Below, piece by piece: positions 1 to 12,810 of a stretch of 64,000 bases of DNA. Under the pieces are notes generated by a model, which did no database searches, was not told where the DNA came from, and saw only the letters and a list, made by a program, of their open reading frames with translations. This stretch comes from Gamarada debralockiae. Taxonomy: Eukaryota; Ascomycota; Leotiomycetes; Helotiales; Hyphodiscaceae. The stretch is taken from assembly GCA_002803225.1 (NCBI GenBank), contig NXFV01002074.1, forward strand, positions 62,001 to 126,000, written 5' to 3'. The first letter of the stretch is position 1. Every line of letters starts with the position of its first letter. The position numbers were made by a program, and so were the translations under genes.

Positions 1-224
1 TGACACTCCATATGTGAAAATGATGCAAAACTTCAGCGTCACTCAACGTTGAATAGCAAATTCGCTAGAAATTTGATTACATAAGCGTAAATCGCCGCCC
101 ATTTTAAGCCCTCACTTGCATCACTCACAGACAGTGACGATCCGTTTGTGCTTTACATCGACATCCTTCATCCTTCAATTCTTCGCACTCAAGAGCCATT
201 GAGTCTGTCCCCTCCCAAATCACA

Positions 225-1668
225 ATGTGGCCTCATCTTCCCACCGAATTATGGCTTGAAACCCTCAAGGAAGCGTCTCAACATGACCTTAGCGCTTTCA
301 GCAGTACTTGCAAGCACCTTCACGAACTCGCAGAGCCACTTTTGTACTCCAAGTTCAGCTGGATTCCTGATCGTAATAGAGGGATGTCATGGATTGTCTC
401 TGAATACGCTACACGTCCAGGTCTGCTCAAATACAAATATCCCCGGGTTCACCTTCTTTTCAGGACACTTCTAAATCGGCCAGAACTTGCTCGTCACATC
501 AAGAGCGCTGAATTTATATCTCCGTTATTCATTGATGGAAATTCAACATATATCTTTCACTTTTGGGGCGGTGAAATTAGACCAGATAGTGGCTTTACCC
601 GCAAAGAGTTTGATTTGGCTGAAACAATCATCAAGGAGATGAAGTTTGCTTCGGAGGACGAGTGGCTAGAAGATCTTCGAAATGGAAGAAGCGATCTCAT
701 CATCGCTTTATTGCTGTCTCAACTATCCGAAATTAAGTCCTTGAATATACGATTGCGAACCGTCTATTACCAGCCACCGATCGTAGGGAAGAAAATACTG
801 GAAGTCCTCAACTCTCGCACTGTCTCCGGAGCTCCCAGATTCAAGAATCTCAAAAACGTTGCTCTTTCAATCGATAGGGATGAACAAGGCTTGGAGATGT
901 GCGATGACGAGATGGCATATCTCTATCGGTTCGATCGTCAGGTGGCACCGTTATTCAGCATACCCTTCTTGAAAAAGCTCTCTTTGTCCTGGCTTCGCCC
1001 AGAATATCCCATGGGACCGGTGACAGTTCCCATTGCTGCAAATCTCACTGTTCTCATCCTCAGAGACAACTACATTAATGAAGATGTTCTGGGGACGTTG
1101 CTACAGGGAACCCCACATCTTGAGACATTAGAATGCGACTTAACTTACGATAGTTCGAAGGATGAGCAGTGCAACTGTCAAAATCTGAACACTGCTCTGA
1201 GTCAGCTAGCCACCACTTTAAGGACTTTGCTGATCGGTATCCGCATCATATGGCAAGGTCAACTGGCCGATCCATGGAACATCATAGAGGGAAAGATGGG
1301 ATTAATGACGCACTACCAAAAGCTCAAGTACGTTCTTCCACGCCTCCTATTGTATTGTTTAGTTTCTGATTTCCATCAGATATCTGGCTATTCCACTGAT
1401 AATGCTTGTGGGATCTCCCAAGATTCGACTCGGGGAATTACTTCCTCGTGAACTGGATACGTTTGAGGTCGGATGGTTCGACCCACGGCACTCTATTGAG
1501 CACATCGAGCAACAGCTTGACGACTATCTTGGCGAAGCATCGATGCTGCAGACAATGAAAGTAAACGTCTCAAAGCATTGGAGTCCAGGCTTCAAGACCA
1601 AGTTATCGGAGCTTCCTGGAAACAAAGAGGGTGCTATTGCTCTAAGTCACTCGTTGGAATGGCTATGA
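225..1668 (+). CDS. F-box protein, fungal type
   Basis: Two exons, 225-1327 and 1380-1668, give 463 residues. The 52 nt intron starts GTACGT and ends CAG, and splicing restores one frame (…QKLK|YLAIPLIM…). The first 40 residues (MWPHLPTELWLETL, then STCKHLHELAEPLLY) match the F-box pattern of fungal proteins: a hydrophobic LPTEL start and a later CK-x-LHELAEPLLY segment. F-box proteins bind Skp1 and present substrates to SCF ubiquitin ligases. The rest has scattered leucine-rich stretches (LKNVALSI, LKKLSLSWL, LTVLILRDNYI, LETLECDLTY) like the irregular LRR half of such proteins, so it is probably a substrate-binding surface. I cannot name a substrate. The start was chosen because the F-box begins right at this Met. 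Without the intron the reading frame would stop at 1451. Confidence 0.75.
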
Positions 1669-2156
1669 CATGATCCACTCTGATTCAATGGGGCTCAGCA
1701 TAGGGGGGTGGGCCTGCAATGCACATATTTGGAGATCTCCTTGCAAAGTTTTCAGCGTCACTCAAACTTAGTCAATGATTTGGATTCCTTGGGGGCTGCC
1801 GATGTGCGACAGCTTTAAAGCCAAGAACTTCTTAGTATTGAGTACTCCATGGTCAACTTACTCCCAAAGTCATTCACCAGCTTGGTGCAGAAGTCCTTCA
1901 GGGATTGATGTGATAGGGCAACTCTGCCAACGCAACCGGGATCAAATTTATCGTCTTTCAGATGAATACAAGCATAAGGAGCCAAATTCGATCCATCGGC
2001 GACAAAACATTTTCATTTCTCGATTCAAAGCCATTCACCAGAGGGTCCTTTGAACACTATACGCATGTCCACCTACAGCATACAAGGACTAAGTTTCCTT
2101 CTTTCCCCCATCGTCTCATGCGCATCAACTCCGCGTTTCGCATATCTTGTCATGGT
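1669..2156. other. intergenic region, nothing recognised
   Basis: About 490 bases between the F-box gene and the 3' end of the xylanase relic. Short reading frames are present (for example 1775-2053 and 1962-2216), but they overlap each other and show no family features. No repeat or RNA gene was seen. Confidence 0.5.
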
Positions 2157-4292
2157 CTACAGGGCGTTCAGAATGGCAGTATACGCAGCCTTTGGCCAGT
2201 AGTTGGCATCGAATAGAAGAGGAATGCTGCTTGCTTGCCAAGAACTTTGAATATTTCCGAGTCGGCAGTTGCTCGAAAAGGAAGAAAGAGTTAAGCGGGC
2301 TTTGTGATTTCTGGAGCATGCCTTTAAAGACACGTTCTTTGAGGCAGAATATGCTCTTTAAACTCACTAATTGGGAGAGAAGGGGAAATGGATTCCTCCG
2401 AGAAATACATACTCTGGATCGCGAACTCCCCAGACTGTTATTCCCACGCATTTCGCGACACCAAGGCAAGTGTTAACCACCTAGAAGATTCATGTCAGAA
2501 AGTTCGACCAACGTTGTCCTGTGGGAGACAAGAAGTTGATGGCGCCAATGTGGAGATGGTAAATACTTACGTTGGCATAATCACTTGCGGCAGCACCAAC
2601 GATATCAAGCTGGAGGGTTTAGAGTCAGCACATGGAGCCCCGGTAAGATTTGAGCAGCTCGGAGACACGAAGACTTTGATTGAGAAATGTCGACTTGCTC
2701 TATGCGGCGACTTCGGTGACATCAGTGGCAGCAAGAGTCACCTGGGCTCCAGCAGTACCTGTGCTTTGCCCAGCACTCACTGCAGAACATCGGGGAGTCA
2801 GCGTATTAATTCATGGGGAAGGATTTTGGAGTAAGCACTCCCGAGACATGATTCAAGAGTATAAACTTGTGAAACAGTCCCGCATAGGGAATATTTGCTC
2901 CCAGAAGACCTATAATGGCTTTGAGATCCAGTGCCGTCGATTGGAAGACCTGCTGCTTTCCACTTTGTTCACGTGTGCAACTATCCCGGTCGTACTTTTG
3001 CATATTTAGCCGAGTCCAGGCTGTGGCGCGAATTAGTCTCGGGCTCTTCTGATCCTTGCTATGGGTTCTTATAGTCGTTGATGTACAGCTTTGCATTTGG
3101 ATCAGCACCTCTGGCTACGGCGAAAGCGATCGAAACGAAGTTTTCGCCAAGAACAATATACCACATATCGCTTCTAATGGATCCGTCCTCATTAAAGATT
3201 TCGTTCACGACGTCCTGATAATATGTCAGTAACGAGGTAATGTGAGAAATGAAAACCCTTACCCAAGCATAGATCTTGCCCTTATAGCGACACATCTCAG
3301 TTGCGATGTGATTTTGGAGGACGGAAGTGAAGGTCGCTGCGCTCGAGATCGAACACACTTATCTTGGGAGCTGGGAGTACCAGCCTAAACACTTTCAGTG
3401 TTACTCTTGTATGGACAAAATCAGAGAACGTACACAAAGTGTGTCCGCGGATGAGCTTGCCATTAGTTTGCGCCCAGTTAACCTTTTGTATGTCAGTCCG
3501 AGCATATCGTGTTTCAGCGGGAAGTCCTACCAGGTAATCGGCTTGGGCGAAGTTGAAGTTATTTTGAGACGCTGTCATCTGATTTCAGTATGGGTACTTG
3601 CTAACGTCACATTCGAGGCCTCGAAATACCTTCTGTTGTGTCCCACTTCATGCTGTTCTCCGTGGTTACTTGCCCAAAGTCGGCTTGAAAGATGGTAGCA
3701 TGGCTGCCGACAGGAAGGCGGTCCTCGTTAGTTGCAACGCCGAAGTATTTCTTGCCATGAGCAACAAATTAAGTATTGGTACTAGTGCTTCCCCCAGTTT
3801 GGGTTCCAATCCCACCATTGCTGGAACTGCTAGTGCTTGCGGCTGACCTGGTGGTAGTTGTTGATGTTGACAGAGTTGTTGGGTTGCGCTAGATGTTGGT
3901 GCAGCGCTTGTCGTTTGTGCAGTTTGTTGTTGCACCGCTGGGCCCAGAACCTGGAAGACACTGAGAATACCCTTGAGGTCTAGGTTAGATTTGAAACTTT
4001 TTATCGACATTTTAGAGCTACAAGCACTGTGACCAGGTCAGTTTGGAGTTCTTACGTTATTCCTCGAGGGGATGCGGGAGTCTACTGGCTTTGAGTATGC
4101 ACAGTAGGTCCCTGCGACGCAAGTAGTTGCACCTGTCGAATACAATCCTTCACCTGAAGAAGGTCGTTTAATTCCGGTCGAACCATCCACCCGGAAAACA
4201 ACTACATTTCCCCATTCTGCACTCTGAGCAGAAGCAAAATCAACGTTGCTCAAGACCGCAGCCAGAGCCGCAAGGTACTTAATGTTTAGCAT
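2157..4292 (-). pseudogene. decayed secreted GH10 endo-1,4-beta-xylanase with CBM1 relic
   Basis: Reading the minus strand from ATG 4292: a signal peptide (MLNIKYLAALAAVLSNVDFA), a CBM1-like cellulose-binding module (STGATTCVAGTYCAYSKPVD) that has lost its outer cysteines, an S/T/Q-rich linker, then a GH10 catalytic domain broken over several frames. GH10 landmarks in order: [49 protein letters not shown] (normally WHSQLP), [25 protein letters not shown] with the acid/base Glu, [81 protein letters not shown], then a stop at 2157. Lesions: TAA right after WYSQLPR (about 3359-3361), TAG after TEVAA (2700-2702), frameshifts in the KLYINDY to WKAAG stretch, and Gln where the nucleophile Glu of TELDI is expected. 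Family members hydrolyse xylan outside the cell. This copy cannot make an active enzyme. Unannotated introns could explain some but not all of the breaks. Confidence 0.85.
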
Positions 4293-5840
4293 CTTGCTCT
4301 TGAATTGGAAAAGCCAAATTCAGAATAACAGACAAGAATTGAAGAAAAGAGGAGCTCCACATAACAAAGCAACCTAACTTACACATGCAGGCCCATTTTG
4401 TTATATATTTTTTCGAGGAAGCAATGACAGGCGAGACCGTAACATCGCAGAAGCCCATGCCAAGACACATAAATGAACGCCAAGGTGAGACTTCTCTCCA
4501 CACAATCAGTCACAAATGCAGCTGTATTAAATTGATGAACATCAATTCCGAGCGACAGAAGGTCTGGCTAATGACCAAAAAATAACAAGATATCGACCAG
4601 ATCTGGAAGGAACGTATCTAGATGGAGTTTATCGTTCCTGAAAATCGCTTGCCATGAGAAACATATTCCTTGAAAAACGTGGCACCTGATACAAGCCCCA
4701 AGACACTTTTTGAGGGGAACTTTCAGATCTTTTTAGCAGAGATGTGCCTAAATCGAGTTAATCATCATTTTGCATGAAAGACAAACGATATCACGCGAAG
4801 TTGAGGTAAGGAGGCAATGCTAGCTTGGCAGATCCAAACTTTATTTCGACCTTGGATCTGCTGAGTCAAGACAATGCTGTGTGGGTACTTGAAATATAGA
4901 GAAAGCAGACTAGACGAACGGCTGCACTCAGCGCACCGAGGTCTGAATTCAGCCCGAAAAATTCAGTATTTAGGTAAATCCACTGGCCTCATAAAAAAGT
5001 CACCTCCAAAACAGAGTCTAGGTGCCGGAGCGGGGTTGTAAGTGCACCCTCCGGCTTTGCTCAGTCACAGAGACACCCTTAGACTACGCAAAAAGCGTGG
5101 CGAAGCGAGAAGATCATTGCTCGGCTCGTCTAGAAATGGCAAGGCGAATTTGGAGTTCCAATCATTCAAATAATTTGGAGGGTTCAAAAACGATAGCGAG
5201 TAAGGGCTACAGTACTGCTTTGTTAGACTTCGACAGCCCCCTTTTCTATCCGAGCTAAGTCGCAAGGGCAGAATCGGCATGGTAAACATATCCCCCTCGA
5301 ACCAGATTGGGAGTCAAAGTGAGATTTCAATTACATTGGATTGCATGTGTTATTTCATATCACGTTCTCTATGATGCATATTGCTTGTTTTATAGTTAAA
5401 AGTGGGGAGGCGTGACGAGCTTCGGTCCAAAGCTGGACTCCCCACAAACATAAATTCTGGGGATTTTTGACACATTGAACCAGTGCTTCAATGTGTCATT
5501 CGTCTTGCGGAAACAATCCATCCACTCGTTCGCAAAATATACTTTAATTATCGAAGACAGGTGAACGATTGAATGGGATCACGCCAAACATTTCATGTTT
5601 CAAGCGAGATCTCCGATCCTCGCATCAAACTGAAGGGTATGATAGGCCATGCGAGAGCCACCCCAGCTTGCCGATGCGAGAAATTCATGGAATAACGCTG
5701 TAGTTTCTTCTGCGTGGCATCAGCGCTCAGTAGTGGAGATGATGCAACATCTCGCCTGCCGGTCTATAGAAAGACTTGTCAGAACTAACATGTTTTCCAT
5801 TGTCAAAATCATACAGTTGGGTTGATACAATAAACTCATA
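4293..5840. other. intergenic region, nothing recognised
   Basis: About 1.5 kb upstream of both the xylanase relic and the SUR7-like gene. Only short overlapping frames are present (5022-5258 plus and 5065-5289 minus). A fragment of the dispersed TGAACGATTGA motif lies near 5562. I see no gene, RNA or clear repeat. Confidence 0.5.
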
Positions 5841-7189
5841 ATGGAAGAAATCAAAACAAGAATCGAGCTCACAGGCGGCAGTGGGAGACGAGTCAGTCGA
5901 CTTCGACTCACAGCCGCAGCCCCTTTCCTTGTTTCGGTCGTTGCTTTTGTTCTCGCGATCATACTACTGGTGGCTGGGACGAAGCCCGGCACAATGCAAG
6001 ACTACAACATATTAGCAGTGAGTTGTTTCCTAAATGGAATCGAATCTAAGCCTAGGCTGACTTTTCGGAGTTGAACACCTCGAAACTCGGGGAGAACATC
6101 ATCGAATTCTCACCAACAACAACAGCTGCTGCGAAAGCGAAAAGAGCAGCGGATCCAGCAAATCCACTCGACCCCTTTGGCATATTTCCAACGGCGACCG
6201 CATCTTCCTCTGGATCAACCGCCACAGCATCGGCATCTGATCCTCTTGGTGCACTTGGGAGTTTCTTCTCAGGACTTGTGAACAACGTAACAAGCTCTAT
6301 CGATGGCTCCTTGAATGATGCTGAGGCCCAGCTGGTTGCCGGAGTTGTCGACTCTCTGGGGATTGCAGAGTACTACGCGCTGCATTTACTCGATATTTGT
6401 TCCGGCAATCTGTCGAGTCCCACCGCCCCCAACGCCTCGTTCGATGCTACAAAATGCGTGAGCTACTCTGCTACCGGCGGTGGTAAGTCCATTTCCTTTC
6501 TGCTACTCGACTTGCTTTGACTGACGGTAACTGTATTAGGTCTATCGAACTTCAGTTCAAACATTCCAAGTTCACTCATCGTCGCTACCACCAACGTCAC
6601 TGTTCCACTTCTTGCTGAGCTGGGAACCACAGGCAACTACCTCGGAGGTACCATCACAGCACTTACTAGAGCTCTGGTCGCCTTCTACGTTATCGCTATC
6701 GTGGGAAGCGGCGTCACTCTTCTCGGCTCCCTCGTTGCTATCGGTCTTGGAAGTTCTCGGATAGTTCTCTACATCAATATGGGCTTCTCGACCTTAGGCA
6801 CAGTCTTCCTCTTTGCGGGATCAATATCAATCACCATCTTGGCCAAACTCATCGCAAAAGTTGTCAACATGATTGGCAACGGGATTGGGCTGTACGCTGA
6901 GAGTGGCACAAAGTTCATAACCCTTACTTGGGTTGCCTTTGTTATGATGCTACTAGCGAATTCGTTTTGGTTTGTGGTGTGGTTTGTGGAGTTCAAAACT
7001 TTTTCGCTTGTCCTACGAAGGAGAATGGCAGAGCAGAGGGGCAGTTACACAGGCGTTTTCAGGGAGGTGAAGGAGAATCTCAAACTTGCGCCAAAGAACG
7101 ATGCGATCATGATGGGTTCAAGGAGAAATAAGCAGCTTTCACTAGGCCTTGACAAGGAGATATGGGTCGGAAATTCAAGGGCTGCTTGA
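5841..7189 (+). CDS. SUR7/PalI-family cortical membrane protein
   Basis: Exons 5841-6017, 6071-6482 and 6540-7189 give 412 residues. Introns are 53 and 57 nt, GTGAGT..GAG and GTAAGT..TAG, and both junctions keep frame (…YNILA|LNTSKLG…, …SATGG|GLSNFSS…). The topology fits the SUR7/PalI family: one membrane segment at about residues 24-46 (FLVSVVAFVLAIILLVAG), a long S/T/A-rich extracytoplasmic loop with a C-x-x-x-x-L-S-S patch (DICSGNLSS), then three membrane segments (LVAFYVIAIVGSGVTLLGS, INMGFSTLGTVFLFAGSISI, WVAFVMMLLANSFWFVVWFV) and a basic cytoplasmic tail. Relatives sit in the plasma membrane at eisosomes and cortical patches, or act in alkaline-pH signalling (PalI/Rim9). The sequence does not separate these two roles. 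The loop is longer and lower in complexity than in yeast Sur7. Confidence 0.8.
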
Positions 7190-7476
7190 ATTATGGACGT
7201 CATTTGTTGAATTGTGGTTTCATATGTAATGAAAATCTCTCTCTGTTGACGTCTTCTTGAGTGGAATTTATGGTTGACCAAGCTTACCTGTACAGCTGAG
7301 GTACCGACCAGAAAGCGAACCCATTCTTCCTTTCAAGTCACCGTCCCTTCAGGCTACAGGTGCTTGACCATACGAGTACATCCCAACACTCCAATCTTGT
7401 CCGCGTACTGACCCACGCGACCAACCCCAAGCAACCTTTAATTTTCCTATACTCTGGATTCTTTCATCCCTCGAGA

Positions 7477-8427
7477 TCAGGCCCTGAGATTGCTCTCCAT
7501 GACAGCGCCTGCATGCTCGCTCTTCAAAGCATCCTCGTTATGAGCTAACACCTTCTGACTGAGATCGAAGATAGGCAATGGACATGGCACGCCAGTGGAC
7601 GCGCAGACGGTGATAATTGCAAGGTACCTGGTAGTATTGAGTCAGCTCTTATACATTTCGGTAACTTCAGAAAGACTCACCACCCCATTATCATTGTGAC
7701 AAACCCAAAGCCTCCTGCTATTTTGAAGTAATAGGTAGCGTGTGACAAACCCGCCGCTCCCTGATAACCCAGCGAGTAGTAGGCAGCGCCGATGAAGCTG
7801 AATACGAAAACGAGGCAGAAGAAGACGATGACAAAAGGTACATTGGTCCTGAGTGAGCCGATGAGGAATATGAATGTGATGATTGCCATGACTACTGAGT
7901 AGTTTCCTTGGCCGGCATTATATGCTTGATTGAGAGCTCCTTCCGCTCCCCCGTATGACGAAATAATGCCGTGTGCAGGATCCGAGACGTATCCCAAATT
8001 GGCCCAGTGGCAACCATAAATGATGAACACAACAAAAGGGAAGGTATTTCCAAGAATGAACTCGCAAATGCCGGCTATGTTCATCGCGATGCCACCGAGG
8101 AAGTAGAAGGAGCCGGAGACGCTGGTAAGGGAAGTTGGACCACTTCCTTGGAACTGGAGGAGACAGAAGACCGTGCTGGAAAACGGGAGCAAGAATCCTA
8201 GGACACCGAGCAAGGTTGGGTTACCTGAAGATGTTAGTAAAATTCTTTCAAAAGGCTGAGCAGGAATTCATACCAAATCGCTTCGCGAGGTCGCCCTTGG
8301 CCTGTGTGGGCTGGAAGAACAGTCTTTCATACTGTTCGGCATTCAACTGCAAGGTTACTTGACGCTCGAGGTGGCTTGACCCGGGATGATGAGCGACCTT
8401 GTCGCTGAGATCTGGAGTAGAAGACAT
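7477..8427 (-). CDS. GPR1/FUN34/YaaH-family acetate-type transporter
   Basis: Three exons on the minus strand, 8427-8274, 8224-7681 and 7627-7477, give 282 residues. Introns are 49 and 53 nt (GTATGA..CAG, GTGAGT..CAG), both in frame. Family marks: a soluble N-terminus ending in AKRFG followed by NPTLLGVLGFLLPF, the counterpart of the family's NPAPLGL signature, then six hydrophobic segments including FLGGIAMNIAGICEFILGNT and TNVPFVIVFFCLVFVFSFIG, and a short hydrophilic tail. Family members (yeast Ato1/Ady2, Aspergillus AcpA) import acetate or export ammonium at the plasma membrane. The TLLG variation in the signature makes acetate specificity less certain. I chose the ATG at 8427 (MSSTPDLSDK) rather than an upstream in-frame ATG at 8505 because family proteins start with a short hydrophilic leader like this one. 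Confidence 0.88.
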
Positions 8428-11400
8428 GATAGATGTAGAAGGGCTTTTCGAAGATGTCAATGAAAGAAGGGTATTGGTAAAGCAGTGAAGAGATTCCTGT
8501 GCCAAAAGTGAGAACTAAAGGGAAGTGTTAAGATTTATAGAAATGAGGCATCCGAAGACGCCCCCTCATCCGTTCTTGTGGCTTGAACAGGCCTTTCTAG
8601 TCCTAGCATTTCGAGCGTGTGTTGTCATGGTGATGCTTAGCCATGACCACTACACTCTTAGTATAGATGAGGATCTTGCAAGGTTGAAGCTTTGTGGCGT
8701 TCAAGGTATTGGCTGGAACGCTCAAAGAGAGTTGTGAGGTATGAATAGTGGACGGATAGTGTTTGCGAATTCTGGTGGGCGAGCAGGTCGTTGTGCTATC
8801 TCATGCGGATGAAGGCAGTTAAGGAATGGAAAACTGCGGGAAAATAGAATATGGCGAATCCAGACCCCTTAAAGCTCCATTTTGTCGAATTCATGGCACT
8901 TCTATATGTTCCCCCGCATCCGGGGCACCAATGCCAGGAGGCCAGCAACCAATAACCTGGTACGATTGTTCCCGTAGTTTGGAGCCGCTCCTCAACACAG
9001 TACGGGGTACCAACCACTTGGTTGTATCTGGCCGGTGAACTATCCGGTGGTGCCCCGCTGGAGTTGAGACTTCATCGGCTCAGAAGACGGCAAGTATTGT
9101 TGGCCCTTATCCGTGCTCGAACGTCCCAACTCCCGATGAAAATTCTTGAACTCCCGAATGATTTTCTCTTTCTGACTTCAGACTTCACATGTCTTATTCA
9201 CTTCATTCGACCACTGTTCAGCAGCACAACTATGCTTCTGAAAGGAAATTGATTATTGAGAAAGCTCCTAGGCAATGACCTGCAGAAGTCATGCGCGGGT
9301 GGAATGGGCCGGATCGGGAAATACCCCATCGATCTTGGAATGAAAATTTTCTCTCAATGTCTCTGTTTCTCAATCGAAACTTTTCAAGGGCTTGTAGAAC
9401 AGAACGAATGAAACCACTCTTTACTACAATAATCCAGGTTTGATGTCATATTGACAGCAAGTTTGGGAGTGCTGATACAAATGAGGTTGAGGTTGAAGTT
9501 GAAGAAGAATGCGGCTGCGTGGGACCCGCCCCGGAACATGCGGAGGGCTTCCGTCCTGCCCTGCGGAACAGAAACCGCTCAACAATGAGCCCGCTTTGTA
9601 TGCCCCTCATTCCCTTCATCAACATCTCAACACTCGATTTCGGGTTTATTATGCAGGTTGTTGACAAATTATGCATGTTTACTTGGGTGAGGATGAGGAT
9701 GAGGAAGCTTGTATCCGATGCGATGTATTTGGGTGTATGTGGAAACCATCATTCTATGAACCTTTCTGTTATACGTCAATCATCAGTGTGCTGTTGGCAG
9801 TTTCTTAGAATTTTCGACGCATATAGCAACGTTAGGGGAGGAAGTCAGGACAGAAGTCCCCGCCTTCTACTGTACCTGTAGGTACAAGTGAGGCCCACGG
9901 ACTGAGGAGAGACCTGGCGCATTGATACTCCAGATGACCTCACTTTCCAACATGCTTCTTCTGAGTGCATGCTTCTCAATGCACTAGAAAGGGGTTCAGA
10001 TCCATTTCTTCTTATTCTTGTATCTTGAGATCAAATTAGGATGAGGCCTGGAGATGACCCAGTCATGAATGTGGACGTAACGAAGCGAGCTGCGGAACGA
10101 GCACTCCACTTCACGACGCGACATCTGTTGCATCGTACGAAGTGTGAACATCGAACTGAAGGATCAACACGACTATACCGTGGAATAGATGAATTTACTG
10201 CTTTGCAGACTAATATACTCGTACATTCGGTATCGTAGTTGAGTGAGTATGACCTTGCACATCTGTCCAGTCGAACATCATCACGGAACGACTTGGGAGG
10301 TTCAAGATTTTGCGGTGGGGAAATGTTGATGAGAAAAATACTAGAAACATTACGCGCGCAAAATTTCGATCCTAAGGGGGGTTATACTGTCGCTAATAGA
10401 GACCTGCTTCCATTTTGAGCAGGCATCCCTCCTTGCACCTTCCTCAACTCAACACACAGCTCACAATCATGACGTGCCTTGTTGATGTCAACAATCACAC
10501 CCAGTGCTTCCTTATTAGAACCTCTCAAATGGCTGATGATCTGTGAATGCACGTGCAAGTCGTCAAACCAGATCGCAATATGCCGTACTGCTCTCAACAA
10601 TGCCTTCCATTCCCGGCTGGTCTCAAGCCACACACATGTATGACGACCAGAATGCGTTGCATTTTGAGCGTTCAAACTGTCATAAGGGGTTGAAAAGAGA
10701 ATGCTCAGGAAGCTTCATATGTTTTGTTCCATCCCAGTCTTCCTTCTCCTCCATATGAAGTCATTCCTGCCATTCGTTCAGACATTTTGACCGATTCAAA
10801 TTTCAGTGACAACAGCCACGTTACTTTGAGCAGTTTCCCTGATATTACTGTTGCTTGCTGCTCGGAGACATCACCTTCTTGAGGGATGCAGAGGAGCATA
10901 TTTATCTTCCTTCAGATGATGATTGAACATTCAGAGGCGTGGGAGAGTTGCTTCTTAGGAGGGTTACTGATTATGAATTATCAGACCAGTGACAGGATGC
11001 AATCACGCAGAGTCTTATGATATGGGTATGGTACCAATCCCTGAGACAACTTCAACGAAGCGAAAGCAATGAATCTCTTAAAAATATCTCCAATCGTTCA
11101 AACGATTGAATGATTCAAATTCCAAGCCAGCGCCAGTACTAAGTCACCCCGAAATTCGATCCAACCATCCAACGTGATCTTCACGAGCTTTGCTGTCCAC
11201 GCCCTCAAGCTTAAACTCATACAAAATTTGCATATTTGACAGTGTTTACTGAACCCACACCGTCAGGATGTCTCTCGTTTGGGGAGGCACCAGAGGCGGC
11301 AGCGGCAGAGGTAGTAACAACTAACTTCCGTATCCTGCTTCAAATTATGTCGAATCAGACGATATTGTGTGGTAAAACATGTATGTATTGATATCTCTAA

Positions 11401-12810
11401 TGAGGGAAGAATTGGAAGGTTGCCAGAACCCAAGATATGTGTACACAACTGTTGCCATAGCAACCAGCGCATCTGACAAGTTAGCTATGCCAGAACAGAT
11501 ATACTGAAGCCAACCAAGAATGAACTTATCAACACCACGAGGATGCTCTTGGATGACACCAGTAGAACCTGTGGCAACGGAGACTGGACTTGGTTGTGGA
11601 GGCGTTGTGGTTATGGCTGCAAATAAGACTCGGCTTGTAAGAATACACGTTGGATGTGTCAAAGACTGCGAATGAAAGATATTGGGAGTTGAACGAGGTG
11701 GGATGGAGCTTTTTAATATTCGACATCCTTCACTAACAGACCAGAGGCCTCAGGAGAGCAACCAAGAGCAATGCTAGAAATCTAATAGGATAGACAAGGA
11801 AGGCTTGACGATTCCGAACAGCTCATTAACTTTGAGGCGCAAGGACCCTCAGACTACTGTATTCGTCTCTTCAACATCAAACAAGGTCTCTTTCCTACTC
11901 ACCGAACTCTGCTGGCATATGCGGGACTGCCCGTTGTAACCACCAATGGGATTCAACAGTAGCATCTTCAAATCAGAGAGTTGGGAATCTTCAAGTTGCA
12001 CTAAACCTCCCGTACCTTCAGATTCACCATGCCTGTATTTGATCTTTGGACGGAACAGGATTTAGCCACCCAGACCGGCCTGTGACATTTCCATGATGTC
12101 GTATGGTACCAGAACGATTGATGGGAGGTGGCGAAACAAGGTCCTTCTGGTGATGGCGCGAAGCTGTCGTAGTTGAAGAGGGGGTTCGTGTGGTTGAGTG
12201 AAAATCTAGGACGTTGAGGAGTCCTAAGATATCCAAGAATTTCAACAACTGGATTACCGATGTAAACGGAGGTCAGAACTGTTTGGGTCACCCCACTTGG
12301 GCGGTGAAGCTTGTTTCAGGGCCAAAAAATATGGGTGGCCTCCGCCACAACCCAACTTCACCTCCAACTTCAATCAACAACACCAAACGAGTTGGGCGCC
12401 GGAGGAGGCCACCACTCTTTGATTCCCAAACAATCCTGGACCAGAAATATGCACTACGCGATATCCAATTACAATACTTAGAAATTCCATGGCGAGGAAA
12501 TCGCATCTACGTGGCGGAGGCCACCCATCATGAGCACCCAATCATCGGAACTTGTAGGCCTCCCATTTTACAACCTGGTCCGCAATCTGCCTTGCCTGCC
12601 TAAGTCGGGGAAGAAGGCACATATATGGTTTTCCATCCGCTGCTTGAATGGGTAAACAACATCGATCACTCAATTGAATCACTACCAGAGCAATCGACAT
12701 CCGCAAAAGCTTCCCCTCCAACCCCGCAGGCCACATCGTGCGCCAGCGGGGATAAGCTTGCATTTGCACTTATCCCACCAACCTCAGCCTAGTCCACAGG
12801 CTCCATCTAA
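8428..12810. other. long gene-poor region
   Basis: About 4.4 kb with no gene I can support. The longest frames are weak: 9519-9881 plus, 10382-10675 minus (contains SREWKALLRAVRHIAIWFDD and may be a gene fragment), 11345-11662 minus and 12214-12603 plus. None shows a family motif or convincing splice pairing. A copy of the dispersed hairpin motif lies at 11091-11120. Confidence 0.45.
11091..11120. repeat. intergenic copy of the AATCGTTCA/TGAACGATT-like hairpin
   Basis: CAATCGTTCAAACGATTGAA, followed by TGATTCAAAT, forms a near-perfect inverted repeat with the same arms found in the introns at 29-31 kb. No gene is recognised around it. Confidence 0.6.

Noticed and set aside
8428..12810. Possible transposon in the gene-poor stretch
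   Set aside because: No terminal repeats, transposase, reverse transcriptase or integrase motifs found on either strand; only a short hairpin copy.
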